64,000 nt of DNA from assembly GCA_963678275.1 (NCBI GenBank), contig OY782765.1, positions 1,860,001-1,924,000 on the forward strand. Direction: 5' to 3'. This document shows, in pieces, positions 1 to 8,825 of the stretch. The first letter of the stretch is position 1; the number at the start of each line of letters is the position of its first letter. This DNA comes from G963677445 sp963678275. GTDB lineage: Bacteria; Bacteroidota; Ignavibacteria; Ignavibacteriales; Melioribacteraceae. Made by a program: the position numbers and the translations under genes. Below the pieces are notes generated by a model. That model was not told the DNA's origin and ran no database searches. It was given only the letters and a program-made list of their open reading frames with translations.

Positions 1-120
1 TGCTTTTTCAGGGTCTCTTGTTGAAATACTTTTTTCAAAAATTCCATTTTTTTCCCAGAAATTCAGAACTTCACTTTCAATCTCTGAGTAATTTACCTTC
101 TCTTTGTATTGCTTAAACAT
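1..120 (-). CDS. ileS: Isoleucyl-tRNA synthetase, N-terminal fragment (cut by window edge)
   Basis: Only the first 40 codons are present; the gene runs off the left edge. The translation begins MFKQYKEKVNYSEIE and continues with VLNFWEKNGIFEKSI, the typical start of an IleS of the Bacteroidetes/eukaryote-like class, just ahead of the Rossmann core with the HIGH motif (not in the window). IleS charges tRNA-Ile with isoleucine in the cytoplasm. It lies 35 bp downstream of the membrane/coiled-coil gene and is the last visible member of a run from yggS through divIVA and pnp, so it is probably in the same transcript. The identification rests on a short N-terminus and on the divIVA-ileS neighbourhood known from other phyla. 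Confidence 0.8.
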   Translation of the reverse strand, partial: MFKQYKEKVNYSEIESEVLNFWEKNGIFEKSISTRDPEKA

Positions 121-155
121 ATCAATTCTTGTATTTATTGCCTGAATAATTTTAA

Positions 156-776
156 TTACTTGTCCAATTCATATTTCCTCAGAAGCTCTTTTTCAGCTTC
201 CAGAAATTCTTTCAGCCTTCTTTTCATGTCATCATGAAGACTTTTCACTTCGGCTGCTTTTTTTTCCGCTTCAAAAACAATTTCTTTCCCTTTAAGTTCA
301 GCTTGTTTTATAATTATTTCATTCCGGGCCGAAGCGTCCGAAATATTTTTTTCCATAAATTTAATCTGGCCGGTAAGAAGCTGAATTTTTCTTTGCTGAT
401 AAAACACCTGGTGCACAGCCATTCCAAAAAATCCGAATGAACCCAAAACAACATTTCTTAAAGTATATAATATCATATTTTCGCTAAGCAGCTCACTGAA
501 TCCAAAATATTCCTCGAAAAAGGAAATCAACATAAGACTAATTAATGACGCCGCGATAATAACGGCAAAAACCAGCTTACCGCCAAGAGTCCAGCCCAGG
601 GTTAGGTTTATCAGCCATCCGCAGACAAACGCGAAAAATGAAAGTACAAACCAAACCGTAAAATTCATCTGCCCGATATTCAGAACATCGGTGCTCAGAA
701 AATTTGAAAGAAACATCAGCGCGGCAAGGAGAGCCGGGGTAAAAAATGATAATATTTTGGGTTTATCAGATTCCAA
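156..776 (-). CDS. Membrane protein with C-terminal coiled coil, unknown function
   Basis: This 206-residue protein is not a family I recognise. The first about 125 residues contain four hydrophobic segments (near 8-30, 38-60, 65-88 and 103-124). The last about 75 residues are highly charged, rich in Glu/Lys/Ala, and look like a continuous cytoplasmic coiled coil ending in KYELDK. Its start overlaps the end of the pnp gene by 11 bp and ileS follows 35 bp later, so it is co-transcribed with both. Four helices plus a coiled coil would suit a scaffold or a partner of the DivIVA-like protein two genes upstream, but that is inference from position only. Confidence 0.7.
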   Translation of the reverse strand: MESDKPKILSFFTPALLAALMFLSNFLSTDVLNIGQMNFTVWFVLSFFAFVCGWLINLTLGWTLGGKLVFAVIIAASLISLMLISFFEEYFGFSELLSENMILYTLRNVVLGSFGFFGMAVHQVFYQQRKIQLLTGQIKFMEKNISDASARNEIIIKQAELKGKEIVFEAEKKAAEVKSLHDDMKRRLKEFLEAEKELLRKYELDK

Positions 777-1593
777 TCTTTTTTATTACCTCTTTCATAA
801 TAAGAGTCATTTTTGGTTCCGCCGCATTCGCTGCCGCGATAATTTCGGACACATCAACCGGTTTTAAAGATTCGGGGAAACATTCATCGGTAATAATACT
901 GAAACCGAGCACCTTCATACCCATATGATTGGCTACAATGTTTTCCGGTATGGTGGACATACCCACCACATCAGCGCCGATGGTTCTGAGAAAGCGGTAT
1001 TCCGCCCTGGTCTCAAGGTTGGGGCCGGCAACTGCCACGTAAACTCCTTTGTGAACCTTAATTTTATTTTCCAGCGCGGCTTCTTCGGCCAGAGCTATCA
1101 TCTCCTGATCATAGGGTTCACTCATATCCGGGAAACGGGGGCCGAGTTTATCTTCATTTTTTCCAATCAGCGGATTATCGCCGAGTAAATTGATATGATC
1201 GGACATTATCATTAAATCCCCTCTGCGGTATAGCGGATTCATTCCGCCGCAGGCGTTGGAAACAAGCAGATGAGTCACCCCGAGAAATTTCATAACTCTT
1301 ACCGGGTAGGTGATCTGCTGCATTGAATATCCTTCATAATAATGAAACCGTCCCTGCATCGCTACAACATTTTTCCCGTTGATCTTACCGAATATCAATT
1401 TTCCCTGGTGCGATTCAACCGTTGACAGGGGAAAATGTGGCAGTTCACTATAGTCAATTTCGGTTTCAATTTTTATTTCATCAACGAGTCCTCCCAGGCC
1501 GGTCCCGAGGATAATGCCTGTTTGATAGGTTTCGGTGGTCTGTTTTCTTATCACCGCGATGGTTTCATCAATCTTTTTCAGCAGATCACTCAT
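766..1593 (-). CDS. punA: Purine nucleoside phosphorylase (trimeric PNP/MTAP family)
   Basis: The protein (275 residues, normal for trimeric PNP) cleaves purine (deoxy)nucleosides with phosphate to the base and (deoxy)ribose 1-phosphate for purine salvage. Visible family features are the phosphate loop GTGLGGL near residue 30, SHQGKL with its His near 62, GRFHYYEGY, SNACGGMN, and the family signature GPNLETRAEYRF followed by GADVVGMST. At the residue equivalent to human PNP Asn243 the sequence reads IITDECF, with Asp instead of Asn, a change known in the human enzyme to admit 6-aminopurines. The start codon shares an ATGA overlap with the divIVA stop, which indicates translational coupling. 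Confidence 0.93.
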   Translation of the reverse strand: MSDLLKKIDETIAVIRKQTTETYQTGIILGTGLGGLVDEIKIETEIDYSELPHFPLSTVESHQGKLIFGKINGKNVVAMQGRFHYYEGYSMQQITYPVRVMKFLGVTHLLVSNACGGMNPLYRRGDLMIMSDHINLLGDNPLIGKNEDKLGPRFPDMSEPYDQEMIALAEEAALENKIKVHKGVYVAVAGPNLETRAEYRFLRTIGADVVGMSTIPENIVANHMGMKVLGFSIITDECFPESLKPVDVSEIIAAANAAEPKMTLIMKEVIKKIGI

Positions 1594-2114
1594 GTAAGTT
1601 TCTCCAGTATATCATCAATATTTATATTTTTTTCAGGGTTATCCCGACTGATTTTTTCATTCTCCGGGTCGGGAAAATAGAGATCAAGCATTCTCGACTG
1701 AGTGTTGATCATAGCTTTCAGTTTTGCAGTAAGAAGTTTATTTTCTTCCCGCAGATGCACGACAGAACTTTTAACAAATTCCGCCTCCTTTTTTGCTCCG
1801 GATAACAGCTCAGATGATTTTTGTTCCGCTTCCTTAACCATCTGTTCTATTTTTTTCCTCGTTGATTCTATTGCTTTACTTGACGACTCACGCGCGTCAA
1901 TGAGGGTGTGATGAAGAGACTTTTCGATTTTGTTGAACTCTTCAATCCGTGAATTTTTTTTATCGTTCTCCTGCTCAAGGGAGGCAATTTTTCCATTCAT
2001 CTCTTCTACATGATTAGCCATCTGTTCAAGGAAAGCCCTGACCTCATCGGCATCATAACCCCTGAGAGTTTTATTGAACTCCTGATTTTTTATGCTGTTG
2101 GGAGTAAATTTCAT
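1590..2114 (-). CDS. divIVA: DivIVA-domain protein
   Basis: Begins MKFTPNSIKNQEFNKTLRGYD, the membrane-binding DivIVA N-terminus (compare the classical R-L-T-P-x-D-I and RGYD motifs), followed by VRAFLEQM and a long coiled coil to about residue 140. DivIVA proteins sense curved membrane at division sites or poles and organise other factors. I chose ATG 2114 because it gives the canonical N-terminus; the longer version would start at TTG 2123. It is 174 residues long, lies 22 bp after yggS and is coupled to pnp by an ATGA overlap. The C-terminal tail (YFPDPENEK onward) is acidic and probably disordered. Confidence 0.88.
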   Translation of the reverse strand: MKFTPNSIKNQEFNKTLRGYDADEVRAFLEQMANHVEEMNGKIASLEQENDKKNSRIEEFNKIEKSLHHTLIDARESSSKAIESTRKKIEQMVKEAEQKSSELLSGAKKEAEFVKSSVVHLREENKLLTAKLKAMINTQSRMLDLYFPDPENEKISRDNPEKNINIDDILEKLT

Positions 2115-2136
2115 CAGACCCAATCCAGTTGTTTAC

Positions 2137-2814
2137 CTAATTTCTTTCACCAAAAATAGCGGTTCCGACTCTTACCATGGTTGCCCCTTCCTGAATCGCG
2201 AAGGGATAATCATTGCTCATACCCATAGACAGATGTCGTAGTTTTGGAAAATTGACCGAAAGATCATCCCTGATCTTTCGCAAGCCGGAAAAACAGTTTC
2301 TCAAAATCTTTTCATCATCAGAATATGGCGCCATTGTCATCAGGCCGCAAACTTCAATATTTTCAAGAGCGCCGCAATAACCGGCAAGTTCTTCAATTTT
2401 TGAATATTCCCGCAATCCGAATTTCGACTCTTCACCGGAGGTATTCACCTCAATAAAAATTTTCTGAATTTTTCCGGCAGCCAAAGAGCGTTTATTAATT
2501 TCATCGGATAACTTTTCGGTTTCAACCGAATGAATGTATTCGGCTGAATTAATAATATATTTTACTTTGTTACTCTGAAGATGCCCGATAAAATGCCAGA
2601 TAATTGAAGAATGTTCATATTCCGCTTTCGATTGCAGCTCACGAGCTTTATTTTCGCCGAAATGAATCTGACCGGCTTCATGAACTATTAGGATATCCTC
2701 CATGGGCCGGGTTTTTGAAACCGCGATTAATGTTACTTCCGACCGGCTCCTTCCTGAATCGGCGCAAGCCGTGGAAATATTTTCTTCCAATATCTTTAAT
2801 TTATCAGTATTCAT
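2137..2814 (-). CDS. yggS: PLP homeostasis protein, YggS/PROSC family
   Basis: YggS-type proteins are single-domain PLP-binding TIM barrels that buffer pyridoxal phosphate and have no known enzyme activity. The PLP lysine lies in LIAVSKTRP and the phosphate-binding end in LSMGMSNDYPFAIQEGATMVRVGTAIFG. HFGENKARELQSK and WHFIGHLQSNKVKYI are the other signatures. I start it at ATG 2814 (225 residues); an upstream in-frame TTG at 2859 falls inside the predicted -35 box and cannot be used. It is first in the yggS-divIVA-pnp-membrane protein-ileS run, matching the role of ylmE at the head of the Gram-positive division cluster. Confidence 0.93.
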   Translation of the reverse strand: MNTDKLKILEENISTACADSGRSRSEVTLIAVSKTRPMEDILIVHEAGQIHFGENKARELQSKAEYEHSSIIWHFIGHLQSNKVKYIINSAEYIHSVETEKLSDEINKRSLAAGKIQKIFIEVNTSGEESKFGLREYSKIEELAGYCGALENIEVCGLMTMAPYSDDEKILRNCFSGLRKIRDDLSVNFPKLRHLSMGMSNDYPFAIQEGATMVRVGTAIFGERN

Positions 2815-2830
2815 CTTTTTTAAGGTTGGG

Positions 2831-2859
2831 AATGTATCGCTTTTGCTATGAAAAGTCAA
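2831..2859 (-). promoter_or_regulatory. Sigma70-type promoter for yggS operon
   Basis: Reading the minus strand, TTGACT (2859-2854), a 17-bp spacer, and TACATT (2836-2831) form a clean -35/-10 pair. Transcription would start near 2824, only about 10 nt before the yggS ATG, so the message would have almost no leader. The promoter sits directly behind the nrdJ terminator, so the operon is insulated from nrdJ. Confidence 0.55.
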
Positions 2860-2860
2860 T

Positions 2861-2887
2861 AAAAAAAGGGGGCTCTACCCCCTTTTT
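2861..2887 (-). terminator. Rho-independent terminator of nrdJ
   Basis: A perfect 10-bp stem (AAAAAGGGGG/CCCCCTTTTT, arms 2863-2872 and 2878-2887) with a 5-nt loop starts 22 bp after the nrdJ stop. On the minus strand the stem runs into seven T residues. Confidence 0.85.
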
Positions 2888-2908
2888 CAATTCAACATAA
2901 TTTTATCG

Positions 2909-5900
2909 TTAACTGCATCCTGTTGTGGCCCCGCAGGTGGTGCATTTAAGGCATGTGCCGTTGCGAACCATAGTCATGCTCTGGCATTCAGGACAAATAT
3001 CCCCGGTATATCCGCGGGTTCTCGCTTCGGCAACCTTTTTATTCATGGCGATTACCTGGTTCCGAATGCCCGACTCACGGTCATTTCCGTTTCCGTTTTT
3101 CGGCGGTTCGATATCAAGGCTTATTTTTGAAGGGCTTACCTCTATCATCCTCTCACTTATAACCTCTTCAGATACATAATCAGACTCCATAGAAGGAGAT
3201 TTGTCACTGAATTCAGGTTCCACATGAGAAAGATCATTTCTGTTAAGATAGGTTACCGCCAGTTCACGGAAAATATAATCAATTACCGAAGTGGTCATTT
3301 TAATCCTGCTGTGTCCTGTCACCACACCACTGGGCTCGAATCTTGTAAAAACAAAAGCGTCGATAAACTCTTCGAGAGGAACGCCATGCTGAAGACCGAG
3401 AGATATTGAGATGGCAAAGCAGTTAAGAAGGCTCCTGAAAGCTGCCCCTTCCCTGTGCATATCAATAAATATTTCACCGAGCTGGCCGTTTTCATATTCC
3501 CCGGTGCGGATATAAACAGTCTGACCATTGATTTTTGATTTCTGGGTATATCCTTTTCTTCTGTCGGGCAGTCTGCGTCGTTTGGCTATATAACGATGAA
3601 TAATTCTTTCGGCAACTTTTACGATATCATTTTCTTCCCTGGCCTGTTCAATTTCTTCAAGGTCTTCCTCGCTGACACTGTTAAGAGGCTGAGATAATTT
3701 GGAGCCATCCCTATAGAGCGCGTTGGCTTTGAGGCCAAGCCTCCAGGACTGAAGATAGGCTTCTTTTACATCCTCGACAGTGGCATGATTCGGCAGGTTG
3801 ATGGTTTTGGATATGGCTCCTGAAATGAAAGGCTGAACCGCTCCCATCATGGTAATATGCGCTTCAGCTTTAATATACCGTTCACCTATCTTGCCGCATT
3901 TATTCGCGCAGTCAAAAACAGGATAATGTTCATGTTTAAGGAAAGGAGCCCCTTCAATTGTCATTGTGCCGCTTACATAATCATTAGCGCGTGAAATCTG
4001 GTCTCTTGAATAACCAAGTTCTTTAAGCAGATCGAAATCGGGGGCATTAAGTCTCGATTCTGAAATACCAAGTTTTTCGGTAATAAACTGATCGCCCAGT
4101 GTATAACGGTTAAAGGCGAATCCGATTTCAAAAGCGGCAGGGAGCATTGATTCTATTTTCCGCAGTATTTCCGCGGTAAATCCTTTTGACTTAAGCGATT
4201 CAGTATTGATATGCGGACAGCCGTCAAGTGAACCTGTTCCTTTCGCGTAGTTTATTATTTCTTTAATCTGCTCATTATTATAACCAAGTTTTTTTAGCGC
4301 GGGAGGAATTGATTGATTGATAATCTTAAAATATCCGCCTCCGGCCAGTTTTTTGAATTTCACAAGGGCGAAATCGGGTTCGATACCTGTTGTATCACAG
4401 TCCATAACCAGTCCGATAGTTCCTGTGGGGGCAAGAACGGTAACCTGGGCATTCCTGTAACCATGTTTTTCACCCAGCTCAAGCCCTCTGTCCGAATCTT
4501 CAAGAGCGGCTTTTAATAAATCGGAAGGACAATGTTTGGGATTTATTCCTTTAGGTATGATCGAAAGATTTTCAAATTCCTCCGCGGGCACATTATAAGA
4601 AGCTCTTCTGTGATTTCTGATCACTCTGAGCATATGTTCTTTGTTTTTCTCATATTCGGGGAAAGGCCCGAGCTCGGAAGAAAGTTCGGCGGATGTGGCA
4701 TAAGCGCTCATATGCATAATAGAGGTAATGGCTCCGGCTATCGCGTAGGCCTGCTTGCTGTCATAAGGAATTCCCTGGCGCATCAGAAGTGATCCGAGGT
4801 TGGCAAAGCCAAGACCGAGGGTTCTGTAGTCATAACTAAGACGCGCAATTTCTTCACTTGGATACTGCGCCATCATAACACTGATTTCAAGGACGGTTGT
4901 CCAGAATCTGACAGCGCTCCTTAAACCTTCTATATCAAATTTTTGAGTTTCATCATCATAAAACCTTACCAGGTTAAGTGAGGCGAGGTTGCAGGCAGTG
5001 TCATCAAGAAACATATATTCACTGCATGGATTTGAAGCTTTGATCTCCCCTCCTTCGGGACATGTGTGCCAATCATTAATCGTGGTATGATATTGCAGGC
5101 CCGGATCGGCAGATGACCACGCGGCATAAGATATCTGATCCCACAGATCAGTTGCCCTTATTGTTTTACACGCGGCGGGAGGACGGTTTTCTTTTTCAGC
5201 TTTTTTCTTCTCGGTTCTCCAGTAAAGGTTCCAGTCATCATCACTGATAACGGCGTTCATAAAATCATTGACAACACGGACTGAGTTATTAGAATTCTGA
5301 CCGGAAACCGTTGTATAGGCGTCCGAATTCCAGTCAGTGTCCAGAACAGGAAATTCAATAGATTTGAATCCCTGCCGGGCAAGCTGGATTACCCGTTCAA
5401 TATAATTTTCAGGAATTCTGACTTTGCGCGCTTCCAGAATCGCTTTTTTGAGCTTCAGATTGGTTCTTCTGTTAAACCTGTCATTTTCGGGATGCTCGGC
5501 ATAACATGCTTTCATTATATTATTAAGATGTTCTTCAGAAAGCTGGGATCCTGCCACAAGAGCCGCGACCTTTTGTTCCTCAACCATTTTCCAGTTGATA
5601 TATTCTTCTATATCGGGATGATCCGCGTCGAGAGTAACCATCTTGGCGGCGCGGCGGGTGGTTCCCCCCGATTTAATTGCCCCGGCCGATCTGTCGCCAA
5701 TCTTAAGAAATGACATTAAACCGGATGATTTTCCTCCTCCGCTTAAAGGTTCATTCGAACCTCTGAGGTTGGAAAAGTTTGTGCCGGTGCCTGAGCCATA
5801 TTTAAATAACCGGGCTTCTCTTACCCAAAGGTCCATAATACCGCCCGAATTAACGAGATCGTCATCAACTGACTGGATAAAACAGGCGTGTGGCTGAGGA

Positions 5901-6478
5901 TGAGTATAGGCGTCTTCCGATTTTGTCATCTCGCCTGTTTCAGGATGGACATAAAAGTGCCCCTGGGCAGGGCCGTTTATTCCATAAGCCCAGTTCAGAC
6001 CGGTATTAAACCACTGCGGACTGTTGGGAGCGCATAGCTGACGGGCAAGCATATAAACCAGCTCATCATAAAAAATTCTCGCGTCCTCCTCGCTATCGAA
6101 ATAATTATACTTAAATCCCCAGTAGGTCCATGTTCCGGCCAGGCGATGAAACACCTGCCTCGAATCAACCTCGGAAGAGTATCTTTCTTTTTCAGGCAAA
6201 TGATTTAATCTTTCAATATCAGGCTCTGAAACCTGAAGCCATTCAGGAATATTCTCCTCCGTTTTCTTTTTGAGCAGCCTGGGAACACCTGCTTTTCTGA
6301 AATATTTTTGCGCGAGAATATCTGTGGCAACCTGCGACCAAAATTTTGGCACAACAACATCTTCCATCTGAAACACGATAGTACCATCGGGATTTTTGAT
6401 TTCCGATTTCCTCTTTACAAACTCCATTGATGCCAGCGCATCATTCCCTTCCCTGGTGAAGTAGCGAAAAAACTTCAT
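2909..6478 (-). CDS. nrdJ: Adenosylcobalamin-dependent (class II) ribonucleotide reductase
   Basis: This 1189-residue protein reduces ribonucleotides to deoxyribonucleotides using a cobalamin-generated thiyl radical, independent of oxygen. Key residues are in place: redox Cys199 (HACFIQ), Asn483-Cys485-Glu487 (NPCSE) for catalysis, and redox partner Cys496 (CNLASLNL) exactly 11 residues on, as in class II enzymes. APTGTIGLVMDCDTTG follows. The C-terminus has a four-Cys zinc-like module (CPECQSMTMVRNGTCLKC, then TTCGATTGCS) typical of the long-form NrdJ and thought to re-reduce the active site. Start ATG 6478 has AGGAAA upstream. No intein is present, and I found no B12-box riboswitch in the leader. 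Single-gene transcript with its own terminator. Confidence 0.96.
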   Translation of the reverse strand: MKFFRYFTREGNDALASMEFVKRKSEIKNPDGTIVFQMEDVVVPKFWSQVATDILAQKYFRKAGVPRLLKKKTEENIPEWLQVSEPDIERLNHLPEKERYSSEVDSRQVFHRLAGTWTYWGFKYNYFDSEEDARIFYDELVYMLARQLCAPNSPQWFNTGLNWAYGINGPAQGHFYVHPETGEMTKSEDAYTHPQPHACFIQSVDDDLVNSGGIMDLWVREARLFKYGSGTGTNFSNLRGSNEPLSGGGKSSGLMSFLKIGDRSAGAIKSGGTTRRAAKMVTLDADHPDIEEYINWKMVEEQKVAALVAGSQLSEEHLNNIMKACYAEHPENDRFNRRTNLKLKKAILEARKVRIPENYIERVIQLARQGFKSIEFPVLDTDWNSDAYTTVSGQNSNNSVRVVNDFMNAVISDDDWNLYWRTEKKKAEKENRPPAACKTIRATDLWDQISYAAWSSADPGLQYHTTINDWHTCPEGGEIKASNPCSEYMFLDDTACNLASLNLVRFYDDETQKFDIEGLRSAVRFWTTVLEISVMMAQYPSEEIARLSYDYRTLGLGFANLGSLLMRQGIPYDSKQAYAIAGAITSIMHMSAYATSAELSSELGPFPEYEKNKEHMLRVIRNHRRASYNVPAEEFENLSIIPKGINPKHCPSDLLKAALEDSDRGLELGEKHGYRNAQVTVLAPTGTIGLVMDCDTTGIEPDFALVKFKKLAGGGYFKIINQSIPPALKKLGYNNEQIKEIINYAKGTGSLDGCPHINTESLKSKGFTAEILRKIESMLPAAFEIGFAFNRYTLGDQFITEKLGISESRLNAPDFDLLKELGYSRDQISRANDYVSGTMTIEGAPFLKHEHYPVFDCANKCGKIGERYIKAEAHITMMGAVQPFISGAISKTINLPNHATVEDVKEAYLQSWRLGLKANALYRDGSKLSQPLNSVSEEDLEEIEQAREENDIVKVAERIIHRYIAKRRRLPDRRKGYTQKSKINGQTVYIRTGEYENGQLGEIFIDMHREGAAFRSLLNCFAISISLGLQHGVPLEEFIDAFVFTRFEPSGVVTGHSRIKMTTSVIDYIFRELAVTYLNRNDLSHVEPEFSDKSPSMESDYVSEEVISERMIEVSPSKISLDIEPPKNGNGNDRESGIRNQVIAMNKKVAEARTRGYTGDICPECQSMTMVRNGTCLKCTTCGATTGCS

Positions 6479-6767
6479 TATTTCCTCATTACATTTTTTT
6501 ATTTTTTAGAGTATAAGATACCGTTTCTCGTTGAACACAACGAAAATAATTATTTTTCAGTTTCCGGAACAGGAAGATTATAACTAAAGTGGGTGACAAA
6601 ATAACAAATAATTCTTTTTTAAGCAATCACTTTAATATTATTAATTTTGATAAGGCAATCAGTTAATTAAAAGTTCACCAGAACAGCAAAAATTATTTTT
6701 TCTTACTAAAGTGTTTATTTTTATGTAAATTAATAGTTTAGGTATTTCAATAAATTAAGAGGTGAAA

Positions 6768-8309
6768 ATGAAATTCAACAGATCTGCGGGAATTTTGCTG
6801 CATCCCACTTCTCTGCCGGGGAAATATGGTATTGGCGACCTTGGTGACGATGCGTTTAAGTTTATTGATTTTCTGGAAAATTCAGGTCAAATGTTATGGC
6901 AGGTTTTTCCTTTGGGCCCCACAGGTTATGGTGATTCACCTTATCAGTGTTTTTCAGCCTTCGCCGGCAATCCACTATTGATTAGCCCCGACAAACTTCT
7001 GGAAGAAGGACTGCTTTCCGAAGAGGATGTGAATGATATTCCCGAACATAATTTTCATAAAATCGATTATGGCCAGGTAATCTGGTATAAGACAGGCCTT
7101 TTACAAAAAGCATACGGCAATTTTAAAGCGCAGGGAAATTCGGTAGAAGTACAATGCGCCGATTTTTGCGCCGCTAACAGCTATTGGCTTGATGACTATG
7201 CCCTGTTTATGGCTGCCAAGCAGCATCATGGCGGAATTGTCTGGACAGACTGGGATAAAGATATCGCCCTCAGGAAGGAAGGCGCGGTTGAGAGATGGGA
7301 AGAAAAATTAAAGGATACCGTTGATTATCAAAAATTCCTCCAGTTCATTTTTCACAGACAGTGGAATGCTGTCAGGAATTACGCTCATGAAAAAAACATT
7401 CAGATCATTGGCGACCTTCCGATTTTTATAGCTTATGACAGCGCTGATCTTTGGGCAAATAAAAATTTATTCACGGTTGATGAAAAAGGAAAACTTGAGC
7501 TCGTTGCCGGCGTCCCACCCGATTATTTCAGCAAAACAGGACAATTATGGGGCAATCCTCTTTACAAATGGAATGAAATGGAAAAAGATGATTACTCCTG
7601 GTGGCAGGCCCGTTTCAGAAAACTCTTCGACATGGTCGACATCGTAAGAATTGATCATTTCAGAGGATTCGACGCCTACTGGGAAATACCGGGCAATGCA
7701 AAAACCGCTATCGATGGCAGATGGGTCAAAGGTCCGGGAGAAAAATTATTTAATGTCATTAAAGAAAAACTTGGAAATCCGGCCATTATCGCTGAAGATC
7801 TTGGTGTAATTACCGAGTCGGTTGTAGAATTAAGAGATAAATTTGAATTTCCCGGAATTAAAATCATGCAGTTTGCGTTTGGTAAGACCGGGGATAAGAA
7901 ATTTTTGCCCCATAACTACCCGAATAACTGTGTTGTACATACCGGGTCACACGATAATGATACAACGCGGGGCTTTTTCGATAAAGAAAAAGAAGCCGGT
8001 TCCGATATATTCACCCACGTTTGTGAATATCTTGGAAGTGACGGTAATAAATTAACCGAAGATCTTATTAAAGCGGCTTTTGCCTCAGTTGCCGACACCT
8101 GCGTGATACCAATGCAGGATATTCTTAACCTCGGAAGTGAAGCGAGAATGAACTTCCCGGGAAGACCAGCCGGAAACTGGACATGGCGCTTTACCTGGGA
8201 TCAGATTCCCGGAAATTTACCTAAACATCTTGATTCACTGGCGGTTCTTTTTGAAAGAAAAGGCAGAAAAGAAACAGAATATGAAATTATTGAAGTAGAA
8301 GAAGAATAA
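6768..8309 (+). CDS. malQ: 4-alpha-glucanotransferase (GH77 amylomaltase)
   Basis: MalQ transfers maltosyl or longer glucan units between alpha-1,4-glucans in glycogen/maltodextrin metabolism. The protein (513 residues, usual size) shows the GH77 catalytic triad: Asp296 in RIDHFRGF, Glu343 in AEDLG and Asp396 in GSHDND. The N-terminus has the typical GILLHPTSLPG and GYGDSPYQ motifs. I chose ATG 6768, preceded by AGAGG with a 5-nt gap; an upstream GTG at 6762 would overlap that ribosome-binding site. A TerB-like gene follows 17 bp later. The 289-bp leader region before it is AT-rich and shares a divergent intergenic space with nrdJ. Confidence 0.96.
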   Translation: MKFNRSAGILLHPTSLPGKYGIGDLGDDAFKFIDFLENSGQMLWQVFPLGPTGYGDSPYQCFSAFAGNPLLISPDKLLEEGLLSEEDVNDIPEHNFHKIDYGQVIWYKTGLLQKAYGNFKAQGNSVEVQCADFCAANSYWLDDYALFMAAKQHHGGIVWTDWDKDIALRKEGAVERWEEKLKDTVDYQKFLQFIFHRQWNAVRNYAHEKNIQIIGDLPIFIAYDSADLWANKNLFTVDEKGKLELVAGVPPDYFSKTGQLWGNPLYKWNEMEKDDYSWWQARFRKLFDMVDIVRIDHFRGFDAYWEIPGNAKTAIDGRWVKGPGEKLFNVIKEKLGNPAIIAEDLGVITESVVELRDKFEFPGIKIMQFAFGKTGDKKFLPHNYPNNCVVHTGSHDNDTTRGFFDKEKEAGSDIFTHVCEYLGSDGNKLTEDLIKAAFASVADTCVIPMQDILNLGSEARMNFPGRPAGNWTWRFTWDQIPGNLPKHLDSLAVLFERKGRKETEYEIIEVEEE

Positions 8310-8326
8310 AAAAAATACAGGTTGAA

Positions 8327-8806
8327 ATGCTAAAATTTCTGAAGAAAATAATTACTCCGTATGATACTCCCGATCCTTCGGGAAGAATTTCTTTCAACAA
8401 GGTCAGCGATGAAAAGAAACTCCAAATAGCCACATGCGCTCTTTTTCTTGAAGTAGCTAATGCCGATGATGAATTTTCAGTTGAGGAAAGGGAAAAAATC
8501 ATCATTATAATGAAGAAAACCTTCAACCTGACAGATGAAGCTGTTGAAGACCTGATTGATCTGTCAAAAACACATATGGAAAAAAGCATCAGTATTTACG
8601 AATTTACTGATATTGTAAATCAAAACTTCAGCCGCGACCAGAAAATGGAAGTATTAAAAAATCTCTGGCGATTAAGCTACATAGATGATTTCCTGCATAA
8701 ATATGAAGATTATTTTATCAGGAAAATCAGCGGGAATCTGCATCTTACACATGCCGACCTCATTTCGGCGAAGATGGAAGTTAAGGAGGAGATTCAGAAA
8801 AACTGA
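8327..8806 (+). CDS. TerB-like (tellurite-resistance/DjlA-type) helical protein
   Basis: A 159-residue protein with the TerB-fold pattern: LQIATCALFLEVANADDEFS, then EEREKIIIIMKKTFNLTDE and a second repeat ending in MEVLKNLWRLSYIDDFLHKYED. The acidic ADDEFS and IDDFLHKYE motifs are the conserved metal-binding positions of TerB domains. TerB-like proteins occur in stress and membrane-associated complexes, but the actual role here is unknown. It has no signal peptide or membrane segment, so it is cytosolic. It follows malQ by 17 bp with only a weak ribosome-binding site (CAGGTTGAA) and is probably co-transcribed. Confidence 0.8.
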   Translation: MLKFLKKIITPYDTPDPSGRISFNKVSDEKKLQIATCALFLEVANADDEFSVEEREKIIIIMKKTFNLTDEAVEDLIDLSKTHMEKSISIYEFTDIVNQNFSRDQKMEVLKNLWRLSYIDDFLHKYEDYFIRKISGNLHLTHADLISAKMEVKEEIQKN

Positions 8807-8814
8807 ATCCCTCC
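8785..8814. terminator. Hairpin between convergent genes, possible bidirectional terminator
   Basis: GGAGG-A-GATTCAG pairs with CTGAATC-CCTCC around a five-A loop: 12 bp with one bulged A. It straddles the stop codon of the TerB-like gene and ends 11 bp before the convergent methionine-synthase gene. Neither side has a strong T-run, so termination activity is uncertain. Confidence 0.4.
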
Positions 8815-8825
8815 GGTTGAATAAC

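Noticed and set aside
6519..6532. CGTTG/CAACG inverted repeat upstream of nrdJ as an NrdR box
   Set aside because: The arms are only five bases and the sequence does not resemble the NrdR consensus.
6479..6767. Cobalamin riboswitch upstream of nrdJ (also considered upstream of 11114)
   Set aside because: No B12-box (GCCACTG-like) or surrounding conserved elements on either strand in these leaders.
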